Origin: Stereum hirsutum FP-91666 SS1
Lineage: Eukaryota; Basidiomycota; Agaricomycetes; Russulales; Stereaceae
Assembly (NCBI RefSeq): GCF_000264905.1
Contig: NW_006763140.1
Span: forward strand, 1,188,702-1,252,701
DNA length: 64,000 nucleotides
Direction: 5' to 3'
Numbering within the stretch: the stretch's first letter is position 1; every line of letters starts with the position of its first letter. Under the pieces are notes generated by a model. The model had not been told where the DNA came from. It saw only the letters and a list, made by a program, of their open reading frames with translations, and ran no database searches. The translations under genes and the position numbers were made by a program. This document shows, one piece after another, positions 45,717-58,148 of the stretch.

Positions 45717-48327
45717 TCAGAACCGTCTCGGAAGCGCTGGGACAGGTGGGATCACCTCTCGTTCCCTCTCCCTGCCTCCAGGCCCATACATCTGCCCTAC
45801 CCTCTTCACGAAATTCTCCCTCACCATCTCGCTCTTCTCCTCGTCCAAAAAGCCGCCACCAGTAGTCCCAGTGCCCGTACTCCACACGGACGTCCTGTCT
45901 CCGTCTTCGTAAGGTGAGACTAGGTACCCACCCTGAGGCTCGCCGACGGATGTGGGAGGGTAGACGGACGCATCGTCTTCTTCGTTGAACGATTCGACGA
46001 AGATGGAGCGCGTACGGCCAGAGGTGGATGTCGTCGTGTTGTCCTCTTCAGAAGCGAAAAAGAACTGAGCCACGTCCGGACGGATATCCTCGTCGGGTTC
46101 CTGGTCCCGCATACGAGCCTCGTACTCTTCTTCATCATCGCCATCCTCCGAAGCATTGACGACGCTGATCCCAGGTGTAGCAGCCATCGCATCAATCTCC
46201 TCCTCATAATCATAATCCAGCGCAGACTCCTCTGACCCACCATACCTCCTCCCACCACGCGTATCCCAAGCCCCCGGTGGCGCCGCCGCTCTCGACCGCT
46301 CACCACCACCATTACCACCAACGGCCATATCCTGTCGTATACTCATCGCGCTCGCGGATCTCATTGGCATCCGTCCATGCGCGCCGCCGATGGGCGTCTG
46401 GAAACTCGTCCGTCGCACGAGATCTCGTGATTCTTCGGCGGGGAGGATGGGACGGGTAGGGAAGGGAGATTGGCGACCACGTTGGATCAGGCCGCCGGGA
46501 CTGGGTGCCCGGGAGGGAGGGTTTATGCCGTTGCCGATGGGGCGAGGGTATGAAGGAGGAGGGGCCGGGATGGGGCGAGTAGGTGCTGGGTTACGAAGGT
46601 GTGAAGGCGAGGGGGGCGAGTTTGTGGGAGGGGGGAGGGGGAGGGGTCCTTGAGGAGGAGGGGAAGGAGGAGGAAGATCGTATGTGGCGAGATGAGCACG
46701 CGGACTCCGAGCTGGGCTGCGATTGCGGCTCTGATCGCCTGAGGAAGGGGTGGGAAGGTAATCTCCGGGCGTGACGATTGAGAACTCTGATCCTGCAGGG
46801 GAAGGCATGGGGCGAGGGTTGAGGTGCAATGGAGAGGGAATTCGCCTGGCGGAGGCGGAAGCTGAAATGGACAGTTGGCGGTACAAGTCATTTTGTGCTT
46901 CCGGTGAGGAGCTTCCTGAATCTGGAGAAGAGGTGAGAGAGGTGAGCGGAAGAGAGATGTTGGGTCTCTTGGTAGATTGGGTTGAAGGCGTCCAGCGCAC
47001 GCGACGGCTTGGAGTCGGGTGGGTAGACAGAGGTACAGGTTCGGAGGCGGTAGTTTGCGAGGACTCGTTCGTGTTCTGGCGCTCCGGTGGCGTGGGACGA
47101 GTGCCACCGACGGCGATGTCGTCCTGCGCCCATGGAAGAGTGGATTCTTCTGACACCGGAGGAATCGGAGAATGGAGGTCAGTACTGGTGGGAGAGAATG
47201 AAGTGCCACCACGGCTCTCCTCGCTAGTGAACGTGTCGAAGCTGCCGAAACGCGAAGAGACAGAGGGCGGGACGGGAGTGTTGCTCCTGGAGCTGAAATC
47301 AGGCATATCAAGAGTCAAGGCAAATCGTTCAGCGATGGGAAGCGGGATCATAGGCACGGGCGGGGGCGCCTCAGCAGCCTCCGGTGTAGATCCCTTCTTT
47401 GACCCTTTCGAGGAACCAAGTCGGAACAGTGAGCGCTTCTTCTTGTCGGAAACATACCCGCCATCAGAAGCGTCGCCAGACTCCATTGATTTTTTGCCGA
47501 TGGACGACTTTGAGCGGAATGGCTTGGGGCGACTTGATGAGGACATGTAGCCTCCGTCCGTGTCGTAGTCATCGCCCGCGGGAGCGTGTGCATCATCACT
47601 CGCCTTCTTCGATTTCTTCTTGGGGCTTTTCTTCCTCCCCGCCGCAGCCTCCGACATGTACCCACCGTCCGTCTCGTACTCCGTTTCATCACCCGCATTC
47701 TTCTTCGCCTTCTTCGCCCTCTTTTTTTCTTCCTTCTCCAACCTCTTCTCTTCCTTCTCCAACTTCTTCCTCTCTTTAGCCTCGCTCGCGCTTTCATATC
47801 CATCCTTCCGTGACTTCTTGAGTTTATTATTCGAACGAACAGTAGATGGAGTGGGACTCGGAGCGGAACGAAGTCGTAACTGTTCATCAGAGACGGTGTT
47901 TGATGATGGTGCGAGGAATTTGGGATCGAGGGACTGGCCGGGCAAATCGGGTTGTATGGGAAAAGGAGACAACGTAGCTTCGTCTGAGGTAGCCGTCGAG
48001 GCAGAAGTCAGACCAGGTGAGGCGATCTGCCGTACAAGAGCAGTTAGTAAACCGAACAAGAATATGGAGGTGGAAGAATAAAATATAAATCGAATGGTGT
48101 GCGGTGAAACGAAAGATGAGTGAGTAGGAAAGGACATAACGCACCTCTTCGTCGTCCTCATCTACGACGTCGAATATCATGTTCGCAATGCTCCTGTTGG
48201 TGCCAAAGCCGAGCTGCAAGGCCGCATCGAGCACAGACGCCCTGAGCGCATTGGAGTCGCGATTGATGGGTTGGGCAGGGGACGCATTGGAGGTGTTGCC
48301 AGGCCGGCGAGTTGGATAGTTGTTCAT
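45717..48327 (-). CDS. Large intrinsically disordered fungal protein with repeated DGGY motifs (830 aa)
   Basis: Two exons, 48327-48145 and 48026-45717, join in phase. Exon 1 has the most ordered-looking part, NALRASVLDAALQLGFGTNR followed by SIANMIFDVVDEDDEE. Exon 2 holds a Lys/Glu coiled-coil-like tract (AKERKKLEKEEKRLEKEEKK) and then three spaced acidic-aromatic motifs ETDGGYMSEA, DTDGGYMSSS and ASDGGYVSDKK, each followed by a basic Lys/Ser patch. A long Ser/Pro-rich region has many SP/TP sites (potential proline-directed phosphorylation) and poly-Pro PPPSPPPQGPLPLPPP. The C-terminal 150 residues are acidic, with YDYEEEIDAMAATPGISVVN, then EEKSEMVRENFVKRVGQMYG and a PPVPALPRRF end. No catalytic domain. 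Could be a scaffold or polarity/cytoskeleton-type regulator, but this is only inference. Confidence 0.82.
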
Positions 48328-49680
48328 ATTGGTCGGAAAACGAAAGTGAAGAGCGCTTGGACCGGCTGCGTAAGAGAGAGACGGTTGGGGTGAAGGCAGG
48401 CTCTGTGGTTCAGAGGAGCCGCGAATCAGCAGTTGGGCATAAGGGAATGGAAGAAGACGATGAAAGGGAGCACAATTGCCTGCAGAGTGCGTTGGGAAAA
48501 GACTTCACGAGGCCTAGGCAATGTCCGGCCGAGGCACGAGAAAGCCGCCAAGACAAGCCTAAAGCAGACTGGGAAATGACGAAAATGAAAAGATGTGAGC
48601 CTTTCCCATCGTCGCCCGCTCTGTTGCCATAGCAATACGCGCTCGATGGCTTTAGCACCTGTCATCCCCGAGGCCTTCCGAGAAGGCTAATTTCGGAGGA
48701 GGCTGGTTGATCCACTCTCCAGAGGCTGCTCTAAGGAAACAATTAACTTCGACTGTAAAGTGAGATTCACTAAAATCACTACTGGAACTATAAAAATAAA
48801 CTTCGTCTTGGGGACCATCAGCACCATGTGCAACTGAGTGGGCTGTGGGTTGTTTGCAGGTAAATTGCGGATCGCCATATTGTCAGCAACTTCTGAGATG
48901 GGCTGACGATATACTGCATGTAGACAGCGGATAAAATTCTGCTCGATCCACCTGCAAGTGGATCGCAACGTGCTGATGTTGTAGTTTGATTTTTCGATGG
49001 ATTGTTGTCAAGTAATGGGAAAGAGAACATACTAAAAGAGGCTGTTTTACGCGTGCATTCATCGAGGCTTCATTGGACTCGGATGCGATCTGAACAATGA
49101 CGAGCAGCATGGCGTTCATAGTATGGCGTGTTGTATAGGGGACCTAATTAGGGTGTTACGACTGTAGGACATCGAGGTTGGGTAGTTCCAGGCACAAGCC
49201 TCAATGATGATGGGTACTGTTGCTCAGAAAAGTCTGATGATAAGTCACTCAAAGCATGAATAAATGAAAGGCTCACCAGAATCGTCAACTGCAACGATAG
49301 GCCTCACCAAGGCCTCACAACTATCCCTAGAAGATACAGATGGGGATACGACTCATCCGGCCTGCTCACTGGTTCCTTGGGCCAAAGGCCGTAGAATACT
49401 AGCAGCAAAAAAAAAACAGGCTTAGGAGCACAGTTATACCCTGACCAAAGCCATGCGAAGACGGCTCTCCCTTCATCGATGCATCTTGAAGGACGTTGTA
49501 TGCACTCAGAAACGATCGACTCCCGCCACAAGGCAGGTTACGGACAACTCGGTGCCACCCAGGACCGACGCATTGGCGCGCTTTGATATTCGCCAAATAT
49601 TCTCTTCCATCTTGGGCCACACCCACACTCACTTCCTTTCCTTCATCTTCAACAAAGACGACAGGTCGTGTTTAACGGCC
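48328..49680. other. Divergent intergenic region of 1.35 kb, no supported gene
   Basis: Start codons of the disordered-protein gene and Rrp42 face apart. A small inverted repeat CGATCCAC..GTGGATCG lies near 48944. Open frames here lack recognisable features. Confidence 0.4.
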
Positions 49681-50901
49681 ATGCCTTTATCAAAATCAGA
49701 GAAGACGTATATCCAGACTTCTCTGCAATCACCGAGCCCCAGTCGTGCCGACGGACGTCCCCTATACGACTACCGTTCCATCGCAATCGAAACAGGCGTC
49801 GCGCCCCTCGCGAATGGCAGCGTGCGCGTTAACATCGGGAAGAATAGTAGTAGTGGAGGGGGGACCGAGGTTCTGGGCGCCGTGAAGCTTGAGGTGGAGA
49901 ATGTCAGTGGAAAAACAGACGGGCGGATAGTGTGCTCTGTGTCTTGGTGCGTTGCGTATCCCTATATTTCTTGGTTCTAGGATAGGCTTTTGTGGATGCT
50001 CGAAGATGGAAGCACTATGATACTCATGATTTGTGTCATTCGAAAGATAGCTCACCATCCGCATATCCCCACCTTTCGACTGGTGCATTGGATGATCTGC
50101 AATACGACTACACCACACTCCTGCATCAAACCCTCTCACATCCGTCCCTCCATCCCTCAACTCTCGGGATCATCAAAGGAAAGAAAGCATGGCTCCTTTC
50201 ACTCGATCTCGTCGTCCTCTCCGACTCTGGGAATGTATATGATGCGTTATTCATGGCCGCCCGTGCGGCTCTATGGGACACGAAGGTCCCTCGGACACGG
50301 AGCATCGAGTATCGCGCGAATGCCAAGGGCGGTGCTCAATTCGGCGGGGGAAGGGCAGATATGGATGTGGATGAAGACAACAAAAGCGGGTTTGATACGA
50401 GACAGGTGGCGGCTGCAACAGATTTCGAACTAGAAGACTATTGGGACGAGGGCGAGGTGTTGAACGGTAGGGAGAAGTGGCCGGTCTGCGTCACGCTGAA
50501 TCTGGTGCGCACTCTCGTTCACCGTTTCCGTAAAAGTTTGAGGACAAGAACTAACATAAGCGGGCCTTAGCTTCCACCAATACACTACCTCGATGCAACA
50601 TCGCAAGAAGAGGCGGCCACCCCTTTCCGACTTTTGCTCATATACTCTGGTGCAAACCTGCAAGGGATGCGGTTATTAGGATCAGGAGAAGTCAACCTCG
50701 AATTGATGAAGAGTTTGATCAATGTGCGCCCCATCCGTCCTATACTCCCTATCTTCTTTCGTGGTTGCTCATACTGTTCCTCGGTTGTAGACCGGGGAGA
50801 AGTACGCATCAGAGCTCTCGGTGGCTTTGACCGTAAAACTCAAAGACGAGGATGTACGTCGTAACGAGAAAGCACGGTCTCGGTTTGCTGCTGTACGGTG
50901 A
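49681..50901 (+). CDS. RNA exosome core subunit Rrp42 (EXOSC7) homologue
   Basis: RNase PH-fold subunit of the six-membered exosome ring in nucleus and cytoplasm; eukaryotic ring subunits are catalytically inactive. Exon 1: MPLSKSEKTYIQTSLQSPSP, RADGRPLYDYRSIAIETGVA and GSVRVNIGKNSSSGGGTEVL followed by GAVKLEVENV, the Rrp42 N-terminal pattern with RADGR. Exon 2: FVDARRWKHYDTHDL, LGIIKGKKAWLLSLDLVVLS, GNVYDALFMAARAALWDTKV. Then LPPIHYLDATSQEEAATPFR, MRLLGSGEVNLELMKSLIN, and TGEKYASELSVALTVKLKDE, stopping at 50901. The intron 1 donor is uncertain: the strong GTGCGT site is out of phase with the next exon, whereas a weaker GTGTCT two codons earlier keeps phase. Confidence 0.88.
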
Positions 50902-51172
50902 TGATACTCTTTGCAATCCAAAACAAGATCATCCTCGCTTGTTCTGCTTTGCCGTACCTTGGTCACGAAGGCGAAATCGGTCTACTATATCTGTATCTCT
51001 GCTGGAGGCTCTGTCGACCGACTGACCTTGTGCCATCCGCCAAAATATGACATCCGAGGTATATTTGCTTTCTCTGCTTATTTTATCTCCTGCGGAGAGC
51101 CCATTGCTTGTCATGTGTACTGTTCTGCACTGTCCCGGACCGCCCTTTCGACCGTCGCTCTTTCCTCGGAGC

Positions 51173-51180
51173 TATAAATA
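51173..51180 (+). promoter_or_regulatory. TATA box candidate for the GH5 gene
   Basis: TATAAATA, 53 bp before the ATG at 51233, a close and well-formed match in an otherwise GC-balanced spacer of 331 bp. Confidence 0.5.
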
Positions 51181-51232
51181 GGGGCTCAGTGTCCAATAAA
51201 TGTCCAAGGAATCTTCAACATCGACCAGCACC

Positions 51233-53035
51233 ATGTCTTTCCTCAGAGTCTCTGGGACCAAGATCGTCGATGCGCAGGGCGTTGAAGTCGTCCTTAGAGG
51301 AGCAGGATTGGGTGGATGGATGTGGTACGACTGCACATTGGCATGACCTGCTTTCTCTTGCAAATATATGATCGCTCATCGCAGGCCCTCGGCAGCATGG
51401 AAAACTTCATTACAGGTACGTTGGGCTGCAGGCATAATGGTGTTCACATGAATAGAGGCTGATGGGAACGGACCGTGCGTTGTGCTCGTAAAGGATTTCC
51501 TGGCTGTGAGTTTCAGATCCGAGAGGCTCTGGCAGAAGTACTGGGCGAACAGAAGGCTGCGTTCTTCTTCGACAAGGTAAGTACGCCAATTATCAATCCA
51601 CCAAGACCCTCGTCTCATCGTGGACTCCGTGTACCAATTTCCACTTTCATCCAACCACATATAGTTCCTCGAAAACTTTTTCACATCTTCCGACGCCGCA
51701 TTCTTCCGATCCCTCTCCCTCAACTGCATCCGCATAGCCATCAACTACCGGCACTTCGAATCGCCTCTCAACCCACGCGTCCTCCTCCCCAACGCCTTCA
51801 CCCATCTCGACCGCGTCATCTCCCTCTGCGCTGCCCAAGGCATCTACACCATAATCGACCTCCACGCCGTCCCAGGCGGCCAGAACGGCGGCTGGCACTG
51901 CGATTCCGGCGTCCACATCGCCAATTTCTGGAAACACAAACATTTCATGGACAGCGCCGTGTGGTTGTGGGAGCGCATCGCGGAGAGGTATAAGGACGAG
52001 CCGTGGGTGGCGGGGTATAACTTATTGAACGAACCGGCGGATCCGCATCCCGAGTTTGCGAGGCTCTTGGGGTTTTATGATCGTGCGATTGAGGCGATTC
52101 GGAACGTGGACGAAAGGCATATACTGTTTTTGGATGGCAATACATATGCGACGGATTTTGGGAAGTTTCCGAAGGATGTGAGGGAGAGGTGGGGAGAGAA
52201 TGTAGCGTATGCGATACATGATTATTCGGTGTTTGGGTTTCCGAAGGGTGGTGTTTACGTGGGCGATGAGGAGCAGAGGGAGAAGATGAGGAGGGGTTAC
52301 AAGAGGAAGAGGGAGTGGATGGATGAGAGGGGGCTGTGTGTTTGGAACGGGGAGTGGGGACCTGTGTATGCAAGGAAGGAGTATGAGGGTGGCGAGACGG
52401 AGGCGATCAATGAGAGGAGGTATATGGTGCTGAAGGATCAGCTCGATCTATATCAGAAGGTGCGTTAGACATAGGGCTCCTTGGAGTTGAATCGTGTGTT
52501 TACCTCTGTCTTTAGGATAAACTCTCTTGGAGCATCTGGCTCTACAAAGACATCGGTTTCCAGGTACATCTCACTGGGACCTTATACTTCCAGCGCTTCA
52601 TAATCTCAGAGTATTCGAACCTAACCCGTCATCTCCCAGGGCATGGTCTACGTCTCTCCGTCAACGCCATATATGCGGCACTTCAAGCCTTTCCTCGATC
52701 GAAAACAACGTCTTGCGGTAGACGCGTGGGGCGCAGATGAATCAGGTATCAAGCACATCTACCAGCCCATCATAGACATGATCAAGGAGGCGGTACCGAA
52801 CGAAGATCTTCGTTTGTATCCGTGGCCGACTTGGAACCTCGAGGGACGGGTGCACAGGCTTGCTCGGACGATGCTGGTCGCAGAGTTTCTTGTCAAGGAG
52901 TGGGCGGAGTATTTCAGAGGAATGGACGAAGCGCGATTGGAGGAGATGGCGAGAAGTTTTAGGTTCGAGGAGTGCGAGAAGCGAGAGGGGCTAAATGCAG
53001 TTTTGAGGGAACACGCTGGGCTGTCTCAGGCTTGA
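51233..53035 (+). CDS. Glycoside hydrolase family 5 protein
   Basis: Retaining beta-glycosidase fold. Exon 1 MSFLRVSGTKIVDAQGVEVV and RGAGLGGWM joins through CGGCAG acceptor to CMENFITG and then FPGCEFQIREALAEVLGEQK. The long exon has LNCIRIAINYRHFES, IYTIIDLHAVPGGQNGGWHC, the acid/base site AGYNLLNEPADP, AIHDYSVFGFP and the nucleophile site VWNGEWGPVYA. KLSWSIWLYKDIGFQG and GMVYVSPSTPYMRHFKPFLD follow, then a helical C-terminal extension ending HAGLSQA. Both catalytic Glu are present. There is no signal peptide, so it is probably intracellular rather than a secreted wall or plant-polysaccharide enzyme. Substrate and GH5 subfamily not determined. About six exons. Confidence 0.9.
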
Positions 53036-53416
53036 TTTAAGTAAAGGATGTCGAAACAAAATATATCAAGAGGGTCGCATGAGTATGGTTGTACCATCAG
53101 ACGCCCCAGGCGAACTATGGCGCCGCTCTCAAGGCCAGAGGGCTACACAACAGGGTTGGAAAGTAGACGTGGTACAGACGAAAGATGTGCCGTTAATTGC
53201 TCGATGCGATGATCCTAAACAAGAACGATGAACGTGGGATTGTGCCACTCGCCGCCAGAAGAAGCTAGGTATATTGGTCGTCGGAAAGCCCATGAACCCG
53301 TATCGATAGAAATATGTAGTCCCATATATATAGCATCCAGATTCCAAACAATTCGTCGTCACAAACCTATAAAGTCGTTATGAAAGTATATCCTTCGCAG
53401 ACACATAATAAGGATA
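53036..53416. other. Convergent intergenic spacer
   Basis: 3' flanks of the GH5 and surface-protein genes; nothing recognised. Confidence 0.45.
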
Positions 53417-54974
53417 CTAGTCTTTGAGTGACGCATCGTATAATGGAGGCAGTTCGATAGTTGCTGGTCGTTCCGCTACCTCCGGCATCTCTACCCTCCC
53501 AGAATCTACGTGTCGAATGATGATCTCTGTCCTCGACCCAGAAGACGTTCTGGGAGACTGTACGGGTAGCTTTCGCTTGGTGTTGTTCACAGCGGGTGGC
53601 GCAGATGAAGAAGAGCTAGCTTGTGCCTCTGACTCTGGTCGCTCCAAGTAGGTCATCTCTGGGTTCGCATAGAGCATCGACGGGTTGAACGACGTAGGTC
53701 TGACAGATGTAACCGGTGGTACTTCCAATTCGTTGGTGATGAAGACCGGTGGCCCGTCCAAGTCGATCTGTTCACGGCGTTTGCGATGCCGTCGCAGACA
53801 GAGAATGAGAGAAAGAAAGGCTATAGATATTGCAACTCCACCGCCAGCGGCACCACCTAATAAATAATCTAGACTTTAGCACTGTATTAGTGACGACCAA
53901 AAGTTGGGCCTACCAGCAATGGCTCCTATATTTGGCTTGTGATCCGTGCTGCCAATAGCATAAAATGGTTATTCCAAGACTCAACATCACCGAACAGGCA
54001 CTGGAGACATACCTCTCCGGAGGTATAGACGATGTGGCAGTGCTCTTCGGGATGCTTCCTGTAGACAAAGAGACACTACTCGTCGGAGGGCCCCCAGCTG
54101 GTGTACCTGATGTTGTTGAGAATAACTGCGCGGGGCAGGCAGTGCTAGGAGGGCTAGAGGCTGCTTCGATGCCGTAGTTCACGGTGCCACCAGAGCCTGT
54201 GGCGCTTTGATCTCCCGCGACGAGTATGAAGTCCGTCCCTGGGTTGAGTGGGACTATCCAGTCTAGCCCTTGTGGTGGGCCGTTGTGGGGTGTACCGCTA
54301 ATGTTGAAGGATTCGCCGGAGGGTATTATTCCGACGAAGTTCGGAGTGCTATGAGCAATGAAAGGGTCGGTTCAGAGTGCCACTTTGTATACCAACGGAC
54401 AAGGAAAGTGCACACCCCGTGACCACTCCATCCCCTGTGTTCCATTCGAGAGTGTACGATCCGCAACTGATGAGAATAGACGAGTCGGCGGACTGAGGAG
54501 AAATATCAAAGTCCCAGGGTTGACTTTCATTGCGGCTCTGATCGAAACATAGCGGGATCCCCGGAGCAGGTTCCTCGACAGTCCATGCCGCGCTTGTTCC
54601 TCCTGACGCAAACCCGCTCTGGTCACTCATCTGACCCATCATCTTTGGTCAAGGCTTTTGATGTGCACAAATTGTTGGACACTCACCACTGCTACGAGCT
54701 GAGACCTGGCTGGATATTTCAGGGTGAAGTTCAGCTCTGTGTTTGTGTTGAATGTGAGAGTTTGGACTGTTCTAGGCTCTATGGCCAATGGGGTGGGGCC
54801 ATGCGGGACGATGAGAAGATTATAGGGTGGGTTGCCACCCGTGTCGTCGAGGATAGACACGGCCAGAGGGCCGCACTGGGTCGGAGAGTTGTCGAATGCC
54901 CATGTGTAAGCTGCAGTGGGTTGGGCCAAGAAGGCCCACCAAGTCGAGGTGAATATGAACGAGAGGAAGAACAT
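53417..54974 (-). CDS. Single-pass cell-surface-type membrane protein
   Basis: Starts with a signal peptide, MFFLSFIFTSTWWAFLAQPT. The ectodomain reads YTWAFDNSPTQCGPLAVSIL, NPPYNLLIVPHGPTPLAIEP, later PNFVGIIPSGESFNISGTPH and FILVAGDQSATGSGGTVNYG, a beta-rich pattern common in basidiomycete surface proteins. A Ser/Thr stalk (TSSVSLSTGSIPKSTATSS) precedes the membrane helix GGAAGGGVAISIAFLSLILC, which ends in a basic stop-transfer LRRHRKRREQ. The cytoplasmic tail is about 130 residues, Ser/Pro-rich, and ends LPPLYDASLKD. The layout resembles a receptor or mid2/SHO1-like wall sensor, but I do not recognise a named family. About five exons; edges in the ectodomain are approximate. Confidence 0.8.
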
Positions 54975-57900
54975 ACAATGGCAGAGAACTGGCGAGGGTT
55001 GTCAATAGATCCAGGCAAAACGGGAAGGTGTTAAATAGGTATTGTCAACAGGCGCGCATGGTGGACAGCAACTTCAAGCGCGAGTCCACCATCCCTCGGA
55101 CGACGGAATGAGGTATGTCTAAGTATATCTTGCCAATCGGGGTCTGAGTGAAGTGGTTCGCGGGTTGCTACTTTCGTGCGTCTGCTGCACACGATGTAGG
55201 GGGCTGATGGACAGCCTAGGGCTAGGCTCGTACGGTCGACCTCTTATGCACCAAAAATGGGTTAGAATTGGTCCGAACTGTAGTTATTCATTGTCCAGCC
55301 CGACTCTGACGCGCTGCTAGTGGATTAACAGCGGGACAAGGCATCTACCCGCATTATCACGAATGGCCTTGCCACAACATTTAGTTGGGGCCACGGGCTG
55401 TAAAAATGGGTCATCTTGATCTATATTCAGGTATATGCAGGGACTCAGGTGCTAATGCATGTCAAGAACGGGCCCGAACAGCCATAGGCATGGTCCAGCG
55501 ATCGAACAGTCTTCACGAGGCAGGCCATGTTTTTTCTGTATGAAGTTCGTCAATGATAGAAAGAATAGGACAGATCGCTGTTGGCAGTGTCGTCAAAACA
55601 GTGGTCATCAAAGAGCAGAGGACAGCAGCGGGGAATGAATGGCAGGGCCACAAAGGAAAACCCTGCTGGACTGATCTTGCTTAGTGTGGCACCGGATCTG
55701 AGGCAGTGAATTGTCCTTACGCCACAACAACCGCTCTTCCCACCCTAGTCTAAGAGAGTCGCCGGAAATCAGTCAGATGTTCGGAACAAATCAGATATTT
55801 CAAGTGGCGGAGAGGATGGCGGTCCGTACCTCGGCCTTATGAAACCCAGAGCATCGCTACTCACACAAAGCCTACTTCGTCGGTTGGGGCTCTGTCGAGG
55901 TGTACAAAAAGTCACACAAAGTCAACAGTGCCGTTGCACAGAATATATGGAGCAGTTGCGACGGGCAATGATTTGGGTGAACATTTGTATCCATGCGTCT
56001 TGACAGCTCCCTGGCTCACCTCCAGATAAATGCCCCGCGACCCATGTCCATCGGATTGATCATGAAGTTGTCAAGGTATCAACATTTGTGGGATGATGCC
56101 GTCCGCAGCTAATTTCGGTCGGCCTCCTCCCTGAAGCAGAGACCAATGGATGGGAAAGTCAAGGTTAATGAGTAAATGGACGCAACTGATGCTAATCACA
56201 GCGTTCTGCACGAGTTTTCCGAGGTGGGCTTCATCTCTCGGCGACGTGGGAGGACCCCTGGCAATAGAGGTCGAGATCGTCCGCGGCACTCGAGAAAACG
56301 GCCAAAATTTATCTAGACGTAGGTAGGCCAAATCCCCAGTTTTTGTCCGGATCTCGCGGATGTCCTCCAAAAAGAAAAAGGAAGCAACAACAATAACCGG
56401 CCTGCTCCAGCCTTGCTTCTTCAGCACATCGTGAGGCTTATTTTGCCCTTTATGTGGCCCAGACTGCACTTCTGACCGTCAGAGACCCCAGAGAGGCGCA
56501 CACAGTGAATAACCAGGGCGTCGCTACCTAAACTGGAGCTGACGCCACCCACCAATTTAAGAGCCGGCTGCCTCCAGCGGTTTTTGTTCGGAATGGCGAA
56601 CGCCCTACCCCCCAAAAGTGCCAAACAATCTGTCCGTCCTACGGACGACCTTCCACCACCAACTGGCCCAAAATTGTCTGGGTCGGTGGACGACCTCGCC
56701 CTCTATTGCCAGGGGTCCTGACGCGGGGTTATCGAAAGCATGACAAACCTGCATAAATACAGACACAGACTCGGACGGCCAGTACGGTCAGGTTCCCGTG
56801 TCTGCGATTGCTTTTTACGGGTATTAAATCTACTCTCAACCGGGGATCGGGAGAGATGAGTTGTAAAACGACGAGGCTCGTGTGCCAAGCCAGAGGCTGC
56901 GGTCGGCGGATGAGTGACAATGTGAATGCATGCAGAATTCAAGGGCCTCGCAAATGGGTGTGCGTAAAGCTTAGTCTCGTCGGGATAATGAAAGATAAGT
57001 AGGAGCACCGGGAAAATATCCATGAGCCGAAGATGGGTGCTGGGAGTTTCTCGCACGAGTAACCTTGTGGAAGTACGAATGAGGTATCAGAGCAAACAAT
57101 AATTCTGACCTGTGTAGAAATAGAGGCTCGTACGATGTTGTGCCAGTTGAGAGCCGAGTGCGTTGTCCCCTGTGGTCCAAGAATATCCAGAACATGCAGT
57201 ATCATGCACCATGTCTGGTATCAGAAAAGAACAACGAAGCAGTTGATCAATAAAGCATCGGGAGGCATGGAAACGATTATACACGCACAACTCGCGTTCA
57301 GGCCGAACACTATTCTTGGGAAGTGTCCAAACTATATCCGACAATCGATCGGAATCAGACCAACGTTTGAGCGAGCGCGTGCAGTACGACACCACGAAGG
57401 GCTTCAGAGCCATATTATAGCATTGCTGGGGTGCTGACTCTATGTCGTAGGTGCGCGTATTTACTCAGTTCCGTATGGCTGTGCATGGAGCAAGCAAGCG
57501 TGGGCAAGCAGTGAGTGGGTCTAGCAAGCGTGAAAGTTGTCCAGTATTGGCTGATGGCAAGACATTTTTTATTGTGTGAGATGTTGATGTACCTCAAGGC
57601 AGGTAAGAATAGGCGATGGTTCCCATCGCGCGTACATACGAAGTCCTCTCGGGGCTCAGTAGTCAGCAGTCTTCAGTAAGAGTAGCAGGAGCCATTTCGA
57701 GACCTCAGAAAATAAGTCGCCAAAGCGCAGCAGCACAAGGACTGGATTCTCAGTCTACACGCAGCACAAACTATTGTTCGGTGAGGAGCAAGAAAGAGAA
57801 CGGTGCTCAGGGGATGAACCGCCTTTGTTGACGCAAGGGGCGAATGTTATGTAAGCGACCCATTGTAGCGCCCCGTGGGAGAAACGAAATAGCTGCGACT

Positions 57901-58148
57901 TGCCGTCCGCATCCATCTCCTTCTCCTCTGCACCGACGTCCACCTTCTTTCGCCGGTCTATCTTTCTTTCCGGCTGGCTCCTACCCAAATTATCGTAACC
58001 CACTGTCGACTCTTTCGCTCGGCACCCATAGTCGCAACACCCAGTCTTTTAATTTTATTCAAGAGACAATTACACTCAGTCGCGACGACCCATATCATTC
58101 CTGGACGTCCACCGGCCCCACCCCCTTTTCTTGAACGTTCTCTGAACA
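54975..58148. other. 3.2-kb stretch without a supported gene
   Basis: The largest empty interval. The longest open frames (minus 56469-56071 and 57413-57087) show no family features or coherent splicing. Codon-like structure is lacking and stop codons are frequent in all frames. It includes the promoters of the surface-protein gene at the left and the CSC1-like gene at the right (a CT-rich leader near 57900-58148). It could contain decayed mobile elements, but no terminal repeats were found by eye. Confidence 0.45.
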
